Shown here: piece by piece, positions 33,321-43,737 of the stretch
Layout: each line of letters opens with the position of its first letter
Numbering within the stretch: position 1 is the stretch's first letter
From: Patiria pectinifera
Lineage: Eukaryota; Echinodermata; Asteroidea; Valvatida; Asterinidae
Assembly (NCBI GenBank): GCA_029964075.1
Contig: CM057140.1
Coordinates: 10,434,643-10,498,642, forward strand
Direction: 5' to 3'
Length of the DNA: 64,000 nucleotides
The notes under the pieces: generated by a model
What the model was told of the DNA's origin: nothing
What the model saw: the letters and a program-made list of their open reading frames with translations, nothing else
Database searches by the model: none
Made by a program: the position numbers and the translations under genes

Positions 33321-36300
33321 TTCCCTTATTAAATTTGATACACCAATGAAACATTAAACGAGCAAGTTCTTCCATTCGTGTGGGGGAAAAATGACTGAAA
33401 TTGATCCATGCTATCAGAAGTTATGCATGTTTTACTAAAAACCATTTTACAGCTGTCCGCGGAATGCTAAATGTTTGTAAAGCTATCCAGCTGACGAGAA
33501 CCAGAGATTACACGCTGGCATTCAAGTACAAATGGGATTTTAATGATTTCAGTCAAGAGGGAAACATTATTTTTTACTGTCCGAATTTTTGTTTTGTAGG
33601 CCAATATTATGAGGAACGAATCAAATCTTTTGTGAAATGTTGATGATGGTTTTTGTATGTTTTCTTTTGCAAGTTTTCGTCCATTCATGGAGGTAGGAAA
33701 ACCTCAGTGGTTCTCATTGTAGTTAAAAGGGTATTCATCAATGCGTATATCGGTAAATGATCAGTGGTGGACAGCTGAATGTTGTGGTATTTGTATTCAA
33801 AAAGATATAACTAGTGAATAGAGTATGCAAATTGCGTGAAATTTTCACAGTTACTAGTCAATAACGTGTACTAAATTCCTGTGTTATTTTTTTTCTTCAT
33901 TAAATGGAGCGAGCCACATCGTTTAACAGATTCTAACTCGGTCGTTTTCTGTTTGACTAACCCTGTACAGTATAAAGGCAAAAACATTTGGTAAGTGCAA
34001 AAAGTATATGCTTAGTAAACAAGGATGCAGCCAAAATTTGATTTTATAGGGCCTACGTATTGTAAGTGTCTTAAGATGTTTGATTAGAGCATAAACTTTT
34101 TGTCTGCTTAACATACCAGACGATTGAGGCCAGGGTAGGTGGTTTTTATTTTCATTAAGTAAACCTAGAGCTGCTAAGCTATTTAGAATAGCAGATTAAA
34201 TTTCTGTGAACACTGAACAATTGTCTGGGTTAATTTTACCCAAGCAAGGGTGAAAACTGCAACTACCCAGAATTTGGTTGTGCTATAACCAATTGTTTCG
34301 ATTAGAATTTCTGTTAAATTCAACCAAAACTTGTAGTCATACAAGACCAAATTAAATTTGGTAAAATTAACCCAGGCAATTTGTCAGTGAATAAAAGGAC
34401 ATATTTTCACGATTTTGTTGAATTTGTCGATTTATCTTGGCTTTTTTTTACAAGATGTGAAGGATGACGTTCAAGAAATTTTTTTTTTTTCTAATGACGC
34501 AGCTAAAAGTTCCTCCATATTACACCCAAGTTATTTACGATTGAAATTCCCATTTTTGATAGATATTATAATGCAGTGCCTAAATGTGCCACTTTCCTTC
34601 GCTCATAATTTCAAGACCTTCCCCGGGGGACAACGACAACGCGCAACGAGTTCGTCGCGACAGAGGCCCCCGCAGCCGCGGAATGGCAACGGGAGTGAAG
34701 TGAGAATATCACCGCGGGGAACAGAAGCGAACTCCGGTGATTAAACCAAGCACCTATCGCATCCGCGTACATCAGAAACACAGCAGAATTGACACATTAT
34801 CTTGACACTTTAAATTGACAGGATTTTTTTGTAAAGACGGTGGAGAGATTTTGGATTGATGTACGTGTTTAATATACTTGAAATATTGAGAGATTAGTTT
34901 TGATATATATTCTTATTTAAATGACTTAACTTTATACGGTCCTGTTCAACCATTTCCCCACTTTTATTCATAGAAAATTGTAGGAGTAGACTCCCCATGA
35001 ACGGTGGGCATTAGAGGTTGCCCTTATTGTATAAATAAAATGATACACTGCAAAGAGTCTATAGGAAGAAGACATTGAATTGACAAACTGGCATTATTAC
35101 TGTTATGCGAATTGAGACATAGTCTTGAATACCAGCCGTTCGAGATAAAAGGCTGGCTCACACTTACATGCGAATTTCAGTACGAAGCGAATTCGTTAAA
35201 AGGCAACGGCGATGGTTCGCCTGAAATTCCAGTTGTTGAAGACGTGAAAATCGCTTCGCTTTCGCATTAAATTTGCGTGAATTATGAACCGGCCCGTATT
35301 CTTATCATTTTGTTTTTACCCAGGAGTCACTTTAATATTTTTTTGTGTGGTTTTATTCAGCAAAATTTACCAAGTTTAATGTGCGAATCGAGACACGTCT
35401 GTGCACAGCGGCTGTTCCTTTTGCTGCCGAGTGGTCTTAATTGTTTGTGGCGCCGATTGACCGTTTGTTCGGGTCATTAATTTTCCAGTGCCGCGCAATA
35501 ATTATGTCCCCGTAATTGTGGCGTATTTTCTATAATCTGTCATTGGACCGATAAAGGTCGCGTGTCCTTGCGGACCGCAGTGTTAATTGGTCATTTGCAA
35601 GAAAATGCCATAAAAAAGGCCCTGATCATAAAATTATACGGATTTCTGCTGGCAGCTGCTGTTAGCTGTATATGGAATAATAACATTGCGGTTGCAGTCG
35701 GGCTTGTGCAGGTTTTTCCTTCAGTCTGTTTTTGGCCGAACATTTCTTTAAATTCTCTCCACTGGTTTCTTCAAACCTGTCGGCTGCAATGTTTTAGCGC
35801 GTCGGAAGAAATCCCTGGGTTATATGGGCGTCGCGATGGGGCAGGCGCTTTCCTCATTGGACGAGCAAAAAAAAGGGGGGGGGGAGGAATGGGGGGGGGG
35901 GAGAAAAAGAGGGGCGAAATCATATTGTTGCTAATTTAATCGTGAAAACGAGGGAGGTTAAATAGTTTCATTGTCGATGGACATAATATGGAGATTGTTA
36001 AGTTTGAAATTAATTATTAATAGATTACGAAGATAGCCCGATGCTGGAGTTATGATGTTTAACATAGGCATTAAATCATGCAGCTGGGCTGTGTATACAT
36101 TAACCTAATGTGCAAAGTGTAACCACAACTTGAATGTCGCAACTTGACAGTTCATGAATATTCATGATAATGTGTTTGATAAACAAATAATACATTACGG
36201 CTTATCTGTACATTCTCAGTTGTATCACGTAGCTTATAAAATTAGCATAAGGTCACGTGGGTATAACATGACCTCCCAAGAACATGGAACTAATTTGGTG

Positions 36301-37925
36301 ACAAGGGTGACCATACGGAATGGTAGTAGAGGAGAGTATTTTATTGAGGAGTTCGGGAGATTGAAACGATGGACTTCGCATCTCACTGCCTCGGAGAGAG
36401 TCAGTTATGGGCTTAAATTACGAGGTTTTTATTGCCTGATGTGAGCTAATTCGTGCAGGCATTCCTTTTATTAGATATCCATCGCTCCTTTCATCGATAT
36501 ATGGGGGATCTTTTATTCTGCTTCTTCGGAAAGGGCATCCCTGCCGAAGGGACAAAAGTGCCAGACGCAGTCTAAAAATAAAGTAACGGAATTTAATGAC
36601 GTCATGAATGAAAAAGTGTAAAAATTGTGCACGTCAGTAGACGGGACATATGACTGTGTTACATTAATGTTAACAGTGAGGCTGATTTGTATTGTGTTAT
36701 ACTGAAGTTAGTGGCCATCGACATGAGATACGGTTTGTTGTGATAATATCAGTCTTGTGCGCATCATAGTTGGGAACTTAACTTTCAACCAATGAACTTT
36801 AAGAACGGTAACGCCCAACTGTAAAGAACTGTCGCGTGGTATGGGAAACTGGTTCCGCCCACTGGCTAACTTTTAACCAATCAGAAGTGCCGGTTTGTTC
36901 CATTCACCACATCGGGGTTTACTTCCTACCATGTGTGACGTATACTCCATATCAACCGCGCACAATGACCACACGGTATGGCCCCATAACGTGTACAGAA
37001 TGCCTGCCGCAACTACATGTAGATACAAATCGATCAGAGCACAGTTTTGTGTAAGGATTATGTTCAGAACTACAAGATTCACCTGCCGGCCGTGTCCGCC
37101 TCCTTGTCTGTGTGTGTCTGTCAGTTTCCTGTTTTCGTTCATGTCTTTCCACATGACTGTGTTTCATCATTACGAGGGCAGTCCGCATCAGAAATATGAG
37201 CCGCGCCACTGTTCATGCATATACCGCGTGTTCAATGAAAATTCGATCGTATTTCTGTCCCGACAGAAACAAGGTTGGTGTGTTCAAGTTTCTGGCAAAG
37301 CTATCTGAATCAGAGTATGGAAATTAATAAACTGGGTGTATTTTATGAGTCTCACATTCATTATTTTGTTCTCCCCACCCGCCCAATTTTTTTCTGCTTT
37401 GTCCCTGACAAACACCACCCACACACCCCACGCAATAGCCGCCGTGTACCGGGGTGTTAGAATCGCAGAGGTGCTCTGCACTCGTAACGGAGCCTGGCGA
37501 GTTTTGCTCGCGACCTTCCTTCACGGGTAACCGGCCGATGTTCAGTTTACGCACCGCTGCCTCATCGAGTGATCAGTTCGTTTTGTTTTGTCCCGCTCTC
37601 AGTCGTCCTTCTATACCTGATCCCCAACGGCTGTTTGATGCCTCAGTCATATATTTTGCACTTTTAGCAATCAGGATGGTTTGTGGAAAGTACATGTTAC
37701 GTATCAATGACGTTTGATATCTTTCATTTTTTTCGGTATGGACCTCAAGGATAACAGTCCTTACTACTAGCTGAGGCAAACCAGTAAGGTTCAATTGAAC
37801 TAAGAAATGTATTAAACCTTAGACTTCCGTAATACCGTACCCGGGTGCAATACCAATGGTGCTGTCCAGCCCTATGCGTTGCGGGTCTCCCAGTTTGTCA
37901 ATACATGTTTGTATCTTTTGAATCC
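33321..37925. other. gene-free region with GC-rich islands
   Basis: No recognised exon. GC-rich patches are at 34615-34740 and 35395-35600. A G run with purines lies at 35870-35915. ORFs at 34415-34744, 35562-35939 and 36895-37308 lack recognisable domains and look like chance frames. Confidence 0.4.
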
Positions 37926-37970
37926 GGTGTGGCAATCCAGAGGTCGCGGGTTCAAATCCCGCCGTCAATC
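37926..37970 (+). repeat. tRNA-like T-arm, probable SINE relic
   Basis: GGTCGCGGGTTCAAATCCCG continues CC and forms a perfect 5-bp T stem (GCGGG/CCCGC) with a B-box TTCAAAT loop. No matching D arm, anticodon arm or acceptor strand lies upstream, so it is not an intact tRNA gene. Confidence 0.5.
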
Positions 37971-38656
37971 AACTATTGTTTGTCCAACCTGATCGTGGTT
38001 TAATTTGATGATAAGTAATTTGGCTGAAATGAAACATGGCGATTTGACGAAAGCTGGCCATTGGGGTTCAAAACAGCCGTCGGCTGCTCCGTCGGAGAGT
38101 GCGAATCAGTTCTCATCGAGCGGTCCCGTCCGCTCATCGCCTCGGCGGCACACGGCGCGTAGACTACTACTAGTCGGCCAACACGGATTTCTATCAGCGG
38201 CCCGCGCGTCACACACACAGGGAGAAGCTCGCTCTCGCAAGCAAATCCAGGGTCACCGCTGAGGCACGAGTATCGACGGGACCGAACGGGTCGGCAAAGT
38301 ACAGGCAATGGTTCGTTAACCTCAGCAGAAGGGAAAAGGGGAGAGGTGTAGGGGGAGGCAAGAGAAGGGAGGCTCGGGACGGGCTGTATTTACCACTGAT
38401 TTGCTTCAAAAATGCACCATTACGAAATCAAACTGGACGGGCTGGAATTAGATACGGAATTCAAAAACGGACACATTTCCCACTCCCTAATGGCATGTCT
38501 GGGAAGAGTGGCGAGGGAATGAACGTGTGCTGTTAGGTTCATCGTATCTTTCGTTATCCAGGTCATGGATGGCAGATCATAGAGCCGGCTGGGGTAACAT
38601 CTCACGCCTCCTAAACAATAGGTAATGATAAACCCACTGACTATATACCGGGTGCA
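37971..38656. other. GC- and CpG-rich patch, no gene seen
   Basis: 38080-38290 is rich in CpG (for example GAGCGGTCCCGTCCGCTCATC region) and could be a promoter or enhancer. ORFs on both strands have no recognised domain. Confidence 0.35.
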
Positions 38657-38833
38657 ACCTATGTTCTTCAATACCTATGTTCCCCCGGAATACCTATGTT
38701 CCCCAACCCTAACCCTAGTCTGAGTATCACCCGTTATCCACGGAGCCAAGTCTCCTGAAAAATCTGGTCTATTACAAGACTACCCTAAGCCTAAGGATTT
38801 TGGGGAACATCGGTATTGGGGAACATCGGGTAG
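38657..38833. repeat. fold-back element with telomere-like core, copy 1
   Basis: Left: three copies of CCTATGTTC(T/C)(T/C)C in 38657-38703. Right: GGGGAACATCGG twice in 38801-38829, which pairs with the left. Between them is CCCCAACCCTAACCCTAG, the animal telomere hexamer. It has the same plan as 60001-60122. Confidence 0.75.
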
Positions 38834-40719
38834 ACCCCCTACATACCACTCCAGGAAGGCTATCAATTCTATCACGAAGGCCCCCTTCTATGGCGAAAGC
38901 AGTGTGCTAGCTATTGTTCAGATAATCCGCCATGGGGCAGCTGCTTTGTACATGTACAATAACGTACACATTGGTTTCTCCATAATAATTGAAGGGGCCC
39001 TCGTGCGTGTATATAGTGACCACGTGTACATATGATCGAAATACAACACTTCAATCTGTGATGTGCACAGATGATTGCCGATTCCCCCATCTTCCCTGTT
39101 TATTTTTTTGTTCAAGAATTATAGTGTTTCACTTTAATGCATTAAACCAAATGTTCGTGCCTTCACAACGTGAAACGAGATTACGAGGACTTGTACGTGT
39201 TCAATGCATGTCGCCATTGAATCTGGACCGAGTTTGGAAGACCTTTCTGGTTAAAAAAAATTGCTATATCGCAGGTGTATTTCTATCACAACTTTTCAAA
39301 AACAAAATAACCAGCCTTCAGTTCTTCCCTAGTTTTGTCACCGAGATTAGATCAGATTGTGTCCACCCTGATGTGGGACTTAAACGCATGCCGTTCACAC
39401 GAACGCCAAGCCCGTTTCAAGGCCATCAAAGGAAAAGGCGGATGCGTTCAGCGTACCAAACTTCACACGTTAGACACGTGTTTGATAAATCAGGCGCGAA
39501 CGGACGTGGGCACCAGCGATAACTGCCAACACATTGAACACGTAGTAAACCGCCGTGTACCAAGCCGTTCAGTCTTTTTCAAAACAGGTGTCTTTACCAA
39601 GCCAATAATTAATTGCGAAAACGTGGTTATGCGGCGTCAGGGCACCTTTCTTTCTTTCACCTTGATGCTTTATTCATTATTTTCGTTCGGTAATGACACA
39701 TAGCTTTGTAATCGTAATTTGATCTGAAGTAGGGGAATTTGGGAATCTCGCACGCTTGGCGTGTCGCCGCTGCACTTGACGCGGACCAAGGCCGGTTAAT
39801 CCGTGCGAGTGTGCAGACAAGGAGAGCTCCCAAGCCATCGGCGCCAAATTTGACAAATTGCAAACCTTGCGATAGGTGGCCATCACGAGTGAAGCAGCGA
39901 AGGACGAATTGCACAACCTTTAAACTTGCACTATTTTAGCAGGGTACAAGGATACGGTGAGTTTAGTGCAGAACATAATCTTGAGCTCGATACAGCCTTG
40001 TCAAGTTCAGCAAAGTCATAAACACCTCTGTATATCTCCATGCCATTTTGGGCATATTGGATTCACCATACTTTGAAGGATAGAGACAAGTGAAAAGGAA
40101 TGGACAATTTTATGAATATGCAAATCACGAAAAGGTAGAGAATGTGATTGGAGAATAGTTTCATATCGTCGTCCAATCATGTAGTCGAACGTCACTGCTT
40201 ATCGATCGGTTCGGATTTTATATGGCCACCACCCGAGCATTTTGTCGGCACAGATTTGAACTCGATTTCTGAGGCAAGCGGCGTCAAAAGTAGCCCATTA
40301 CTCTTTAATATTTTTAGCTGCGGGCAGCAGCTCAACAAAATGGTCGTGTCTCTCGGTTAATTGGTTCGTTGGTTAGTTAGTAACAAACGTCAGCAACAGC
40401 CTTGCATGGCAGTCCTGGAAAATTGGGTCACTAGGGTCAAAAACCTGATGTTTGTACTGAACACACTATTCCTTCCAGAAATAACATCACGTCACACTGT
40501 CATGCATGAACACATAAAATGCGTTTGTCCGCAGCTTCCGAGATCATGAGCTTGTTTTCACACAGACCGACATCACCTGATACATAGCTTTTTGCAGTAC
40601 ATATCATGTCATTATTCATTTAGTATTTAGTCTTTTATGTAATGACGTGGACTCCATAAATACACCCGAATTCTTGCCGCACCCGCCTTGGTCCGTACGT
40701 ACTATACGCTGATGCGACC
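38834..40719. other. non-coding stretch, no gene recognised
   Basis: The longest open frame (38989-39522, 177 codons) has no domain I know, and overlapping frames at 39335-39703 are equally open. The 39350-39540 segment is less AT-rich and could be an old coding fragment, but no family is recognised. Confidence 0.35.
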
Positions 40720-40875
40720 GCGGTCGACATCCGGAAGTGTTGCCTTATTACAAGAAATACACAGACGATGACGTCATTTGAGTCCATATTTAGCCGACAT
40801 TATAATGGCGGCCGGCCGCCCCGACCTTTTGTGGGCGATTACGGTCGAGCGTAACAGTGTGCTTCTCTGAATCTG
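40720..40875. promoter_or_regulatory. promoter-like cluster: ETS, CRE, YY1 motifs in CpG-rich DNA
   Basis: Within about 90 bp lie CCGGAAGTG (ETS-type), ATGACGTCAT (CRE/ATF-type, 40769-40778) and ATAATGGCGGCC (YY1-type, 40802-40813), with CGACCGCGGTCGAC-like CpG-rich sequence around. This combination is common in TATA-less housekeeping promoters. No coding exon follows immediately, so it may serve an upstream untranslated exon of the NR0B gene, an unrecognised gene or an enhancer. Confidence 0.35.
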
Positions 40876-41381
40876 CGGTGGGTGGACCAAAGGGTAATAA
40901 TATTATATTGTGCTCTTCATACAATTCAAGTTGAACGGGAAAAAGGGACTCAAAAATAGGACGATCATATTTCTTATTTCGACTGACGTCATATCTATAA
41001 AAATAGTACCACCGATGTTTCGTTTCTAACTGGTTATTGCTTTAATTTTCATAATAATTTCTCAAGTGGCAGCACGGCTACATATATGCACATCAAGATA
41101 AAAATGTCTAATTAACAGTCATCATGCTAATTTTCTATTTTCAAAGATTTTGTGTCTTGACATTTTAAACAATTTTATACGTTCAATTTTGTTGTTTATT
41201 TTTAACGACTGAACTTGGAACTCAAAACAGACGCAAATGTATTTTGTTTTTGACAAGCACACTCTTTGGAAAACATCAACGTCAGAAGTTTACTTCACTT
41301 TTCTTCCATTGTTCGCCTGCACTTGATACAAGTTGCTATTCTTTGCATCGACTGTTTGTGAAATCGTCCTGGTTTTTAAGC
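40876..41381. other. non-coding stretch, no gene seen
   Basis: AT-rich, no feature recognised. Confidence 0.4.
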
Positions 41382-41656
41382 TCTGGCAGGATCTTCTACA
41401 TGTCACCTGGTGGTCGGTCGGTCTGTCTGTCTGCTGTCTGTCTGTCTGTTCTGACCATACCCCACTTGGTGTGGGGTGATGTTCCTTTCAGGACACATCA
41501 CCCCACTATTTTCACAATAGAAAAACATCACCCCAGAAGAGAATCTTTAGAAAAAGGGATAAAGGGAACGCAATGCCATCACCCCACAATTCCGTCTGAC
41601 CTACACGTCCGTCGGTCGGTCTGTCTGTCTGTCTGTCCCCGAAAATTGACCAAAAG
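41382..41656 (+). repeat. dispersed (GTCT)n-bearing repeat, copy 2, with internal extra block
   Basis: The left flank GCTCTGGCAGGATCTTCTAC and right flank CCCCGAAAATTGACCAAAA match 14271-14362. Here about 160 bp of extra sequence separates two GGTCGGTCGGTCTGTCTGTC tracts. The extra block contains CCCCACTTGGTGTGGGG and three CATCACCCCA words. Confidence 0.8.
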
Positions 41657-41941
41657 TGCTCCATAATTATGTGCCATGGGCGTTACATTTTTGGGCGTCG
41701 CATTTTTTCAGCTCTGGCAAGGATCATTTTGATCGATTTCATGCAAGACTTTCATGCAAGACTTCTTGCAACACGGCCAGAGCTTATTGTGCACTCGCAC
41801 TTGTTTTTGTGTGTCTAAACATAGACATTATTTATATTATGACTTGGAAAGACATTATGCAAATAATCCGAAAATATCCTTGACACGCCTGCAGATTGCG
41901 TGAATATCAGCATCTACATTGAAGCTACGGTCACGTTTTGT

Positions 41942-42455
41942 TTAAGGGGAATGTACAACATTTGCTTTTGCTGCAATTTTCAGAAATAAATGGATTTGGA
42001 AGATTAGTATGTTATAGCAAATATTGTTGAAATGACTTTTTTTCACGTTTTGGGCTTGTAGATGCTGGAAAAGAACAAGAAAACCAATCATGTTCTTGCA
42101 GTCTGGTTCCCTGACTCCCCTTAAGATGAAACGGAGCAATTTATAGACTTTGGGGAATATTGTAAGGTCAGAAAATCAGTCTAGCAGGTTTGTACCCCTT
42201 CACAGGTGTGTAATCAATTGCAAAGAATATGCGAAATAACTAATTATGAAAATTCGGAGCAGTTTTTGAAAAATAGCCAGTTTTCTCCAACGCTGGTCAG
42301 CCAACAAGCGTTAGAAAAATACAACTTTTCTTAAAAATGTCAGCACACCAGGAGCCACGAAAATAATGTCATTCCCTAACAGTCAAGTAAGGTATTTCGT
42401 GATAATTTGATCATTTCGTTTTGTGATGTTTGCAAATGTTGTATCTTCCCTTTAA
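41942..42455 (+). mobile_element. TTAA-flanked MITE-like element, family TTAAAGGGAATATAC, copy 4
   Basis: Left TTAAGGGGAATGTACAACAT, right TTGCAAATGTTGTATCTTCC then CTTTAA. It holds the family blocks GCTGCAATTTTCAGAAAT, GTCTGGTTCCCTGACTCC and CACACCAGGAGCCA. It ends in the same TTAA (42452-42455) that begins the next copy. Confidence 0.85.
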
Positions 42456-42959
42456 AGGGAATGTACATCATTGGCTTTTGCTGTATTTTTTTTTTTTTTT
42501 AGAAATGAACTATTTGAGGGGTTACTAACTTGTTTGACGTTTTGTGTTGAAAAAAAAAAAAAAAACCAAAGAAAAAAAAAATAAGCAGTTCTCTTCTTCC
42601 CTGACTCCTCTCATCAAGATAGAAATATATATAGATAGATGCCGGAAAATTGTGTAAGGGAACCAGTCCTCCCCTCCCTGCACCCATTACCAATGCAACA
42701 CAAGCAAAAAAAAAATTTGGACTGAAAATGGTTGGTAAATTTGGATAGTTGAAAAAAAAATCAAAACGTTTTGGTGGTCGGACGACCACCCACGGAAAAA
42801 AAATACAAAAAATTTTTTTTTGAAAATTAATTCACACCAGGGTGCCATAATTTTTTTACATGCTTCCACTGTGTCATATCACATTCCTAGTAAAAAGTAT
42901 TCGTAAAATCTTGGTAGTTTTATTTTTCGATGTTTGCAAATGTTGTATATTCCCTTTAA
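42452..42959 (+). mobile_element. TTAA-flanked MITE-like element, family TTAAAGGGAATATAC, copy 5
   Basis: Left TTAAAGGGAATGTACATCAT, right GTTTGCAAATGTTGTATATT then CCCTTTAA; TTAA at 42452-42455 and 42956-42959. It is joined head-to-tail to copy 4 with a single shared TTAA. A- and T-runs are expanded inside (42490-42590, 42699-42840), so it has diverged by homopolymer growth. Confidence 0.85.
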
Positions 42960-43542
42960 GAATTCATTTATGGCTAACCATGGAGGAATAAGAACATATT
43001 CGTCCATGGGCTAACCATGGATTACTGTGCACAAGATTTTGGGCCTACGTGCATAGTACTTGGGGGGGGGGGACATGACGATTGTGTTCCTGGTAATCTG
43101 TGCTGCACATAGCGTGATTGCATTGAAAACAGTCGGTCATAGACCTGGCATTTTGTCATCATTTTTTGTTCTCAATTTGACCTTGCATGACCCGAATTTT
43201 ACAGAATGAATCCGGAAAAGACCTTGGTGAAATGTGGTGCCATTCGGGTTCTGCGGATTGTTCAATCGTTGAAAAGGCAAAAACATCAATGCTCAATGTT
43301 ACAGCATAATGCTATAAAGCAATTCATTTGCACAAACACAAGGATACTTCCGCATTGTGGTCCGATTTGTGCTGGTTGCGGGGCCCGCCATGGTGTAATC
43401 CACCTGCCACGAACTTGGACCAATCGCGAATACGACTTGCTAATTTTTATTATAATGAGGCGCCGAGTCGAACCAATCAGCGCCGGCAATTAAATGGGTC
43501 AGGGGTAACGAACTTGAAGCCAGCACTGCATGCAATCCTATT
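42960..43542. other. non-coding stretch upstream of the candidate 5' exon
   Basis: A ten-G run at about 43063 and GC-richer DNA from 43340. No protein domain in the ORFs at 43206-43567. Confidence 0.4.
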
Positions 43543-43737
43543 CATAATAAAGCGAGCACATGTGTAGCGCGACAGAGAAACCGCACGTCAGTACACATGC
43601 ACGCAGCCAAACTCGTGCGAAGCCGCTTGGATTTTTTTAAGACCGGTAAACTCCACATTTTCCTCTCGTTTTCTCGTCTTTGCTGTGACCGCAAAGTTCC
43701 CGAATATCGGACCTTGGAGGTGCATACACCGTGCTGG
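43543..43737 (+). promoter_or_regulatory. candidate promoter and 5' untranslated exon of NR0B
   Basis: A TATA-like CATAATAAAG (43543-43552) is followed by CpG-containing sequence and, at 43737/43738, by GTGCTGG^GTAAGC, a good splice donor. About 2.75 kb downstream a strong acceptor (46480s) precedes the NR0B start codon, so splicing between them is plausible. GACCTTGGA at 43710-43718 resembles a monomeric FTZ-F1/SF-1 site in reverse. All of this is inference; no transcript evidence is available. Confidence 0.25.

Noticed and set aside
37169..37205. Mariner-like terminal repeat (TTACGAGGGCAGTCCGCATC)
   Set aside because: Only one end was found; no opposite terminus, TA duplication or transposase fragment.
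37926..37970. tRNA gene
   Set aside because: Only the T arm is present; the D and anticodon arms and a matching acceptor strand are missing.
38989..39522. 177-codon frame on the + strand
   Set aside because: No known domain, and overlapping frames are equally open. Possibly an old coding fragment, but unsupported.
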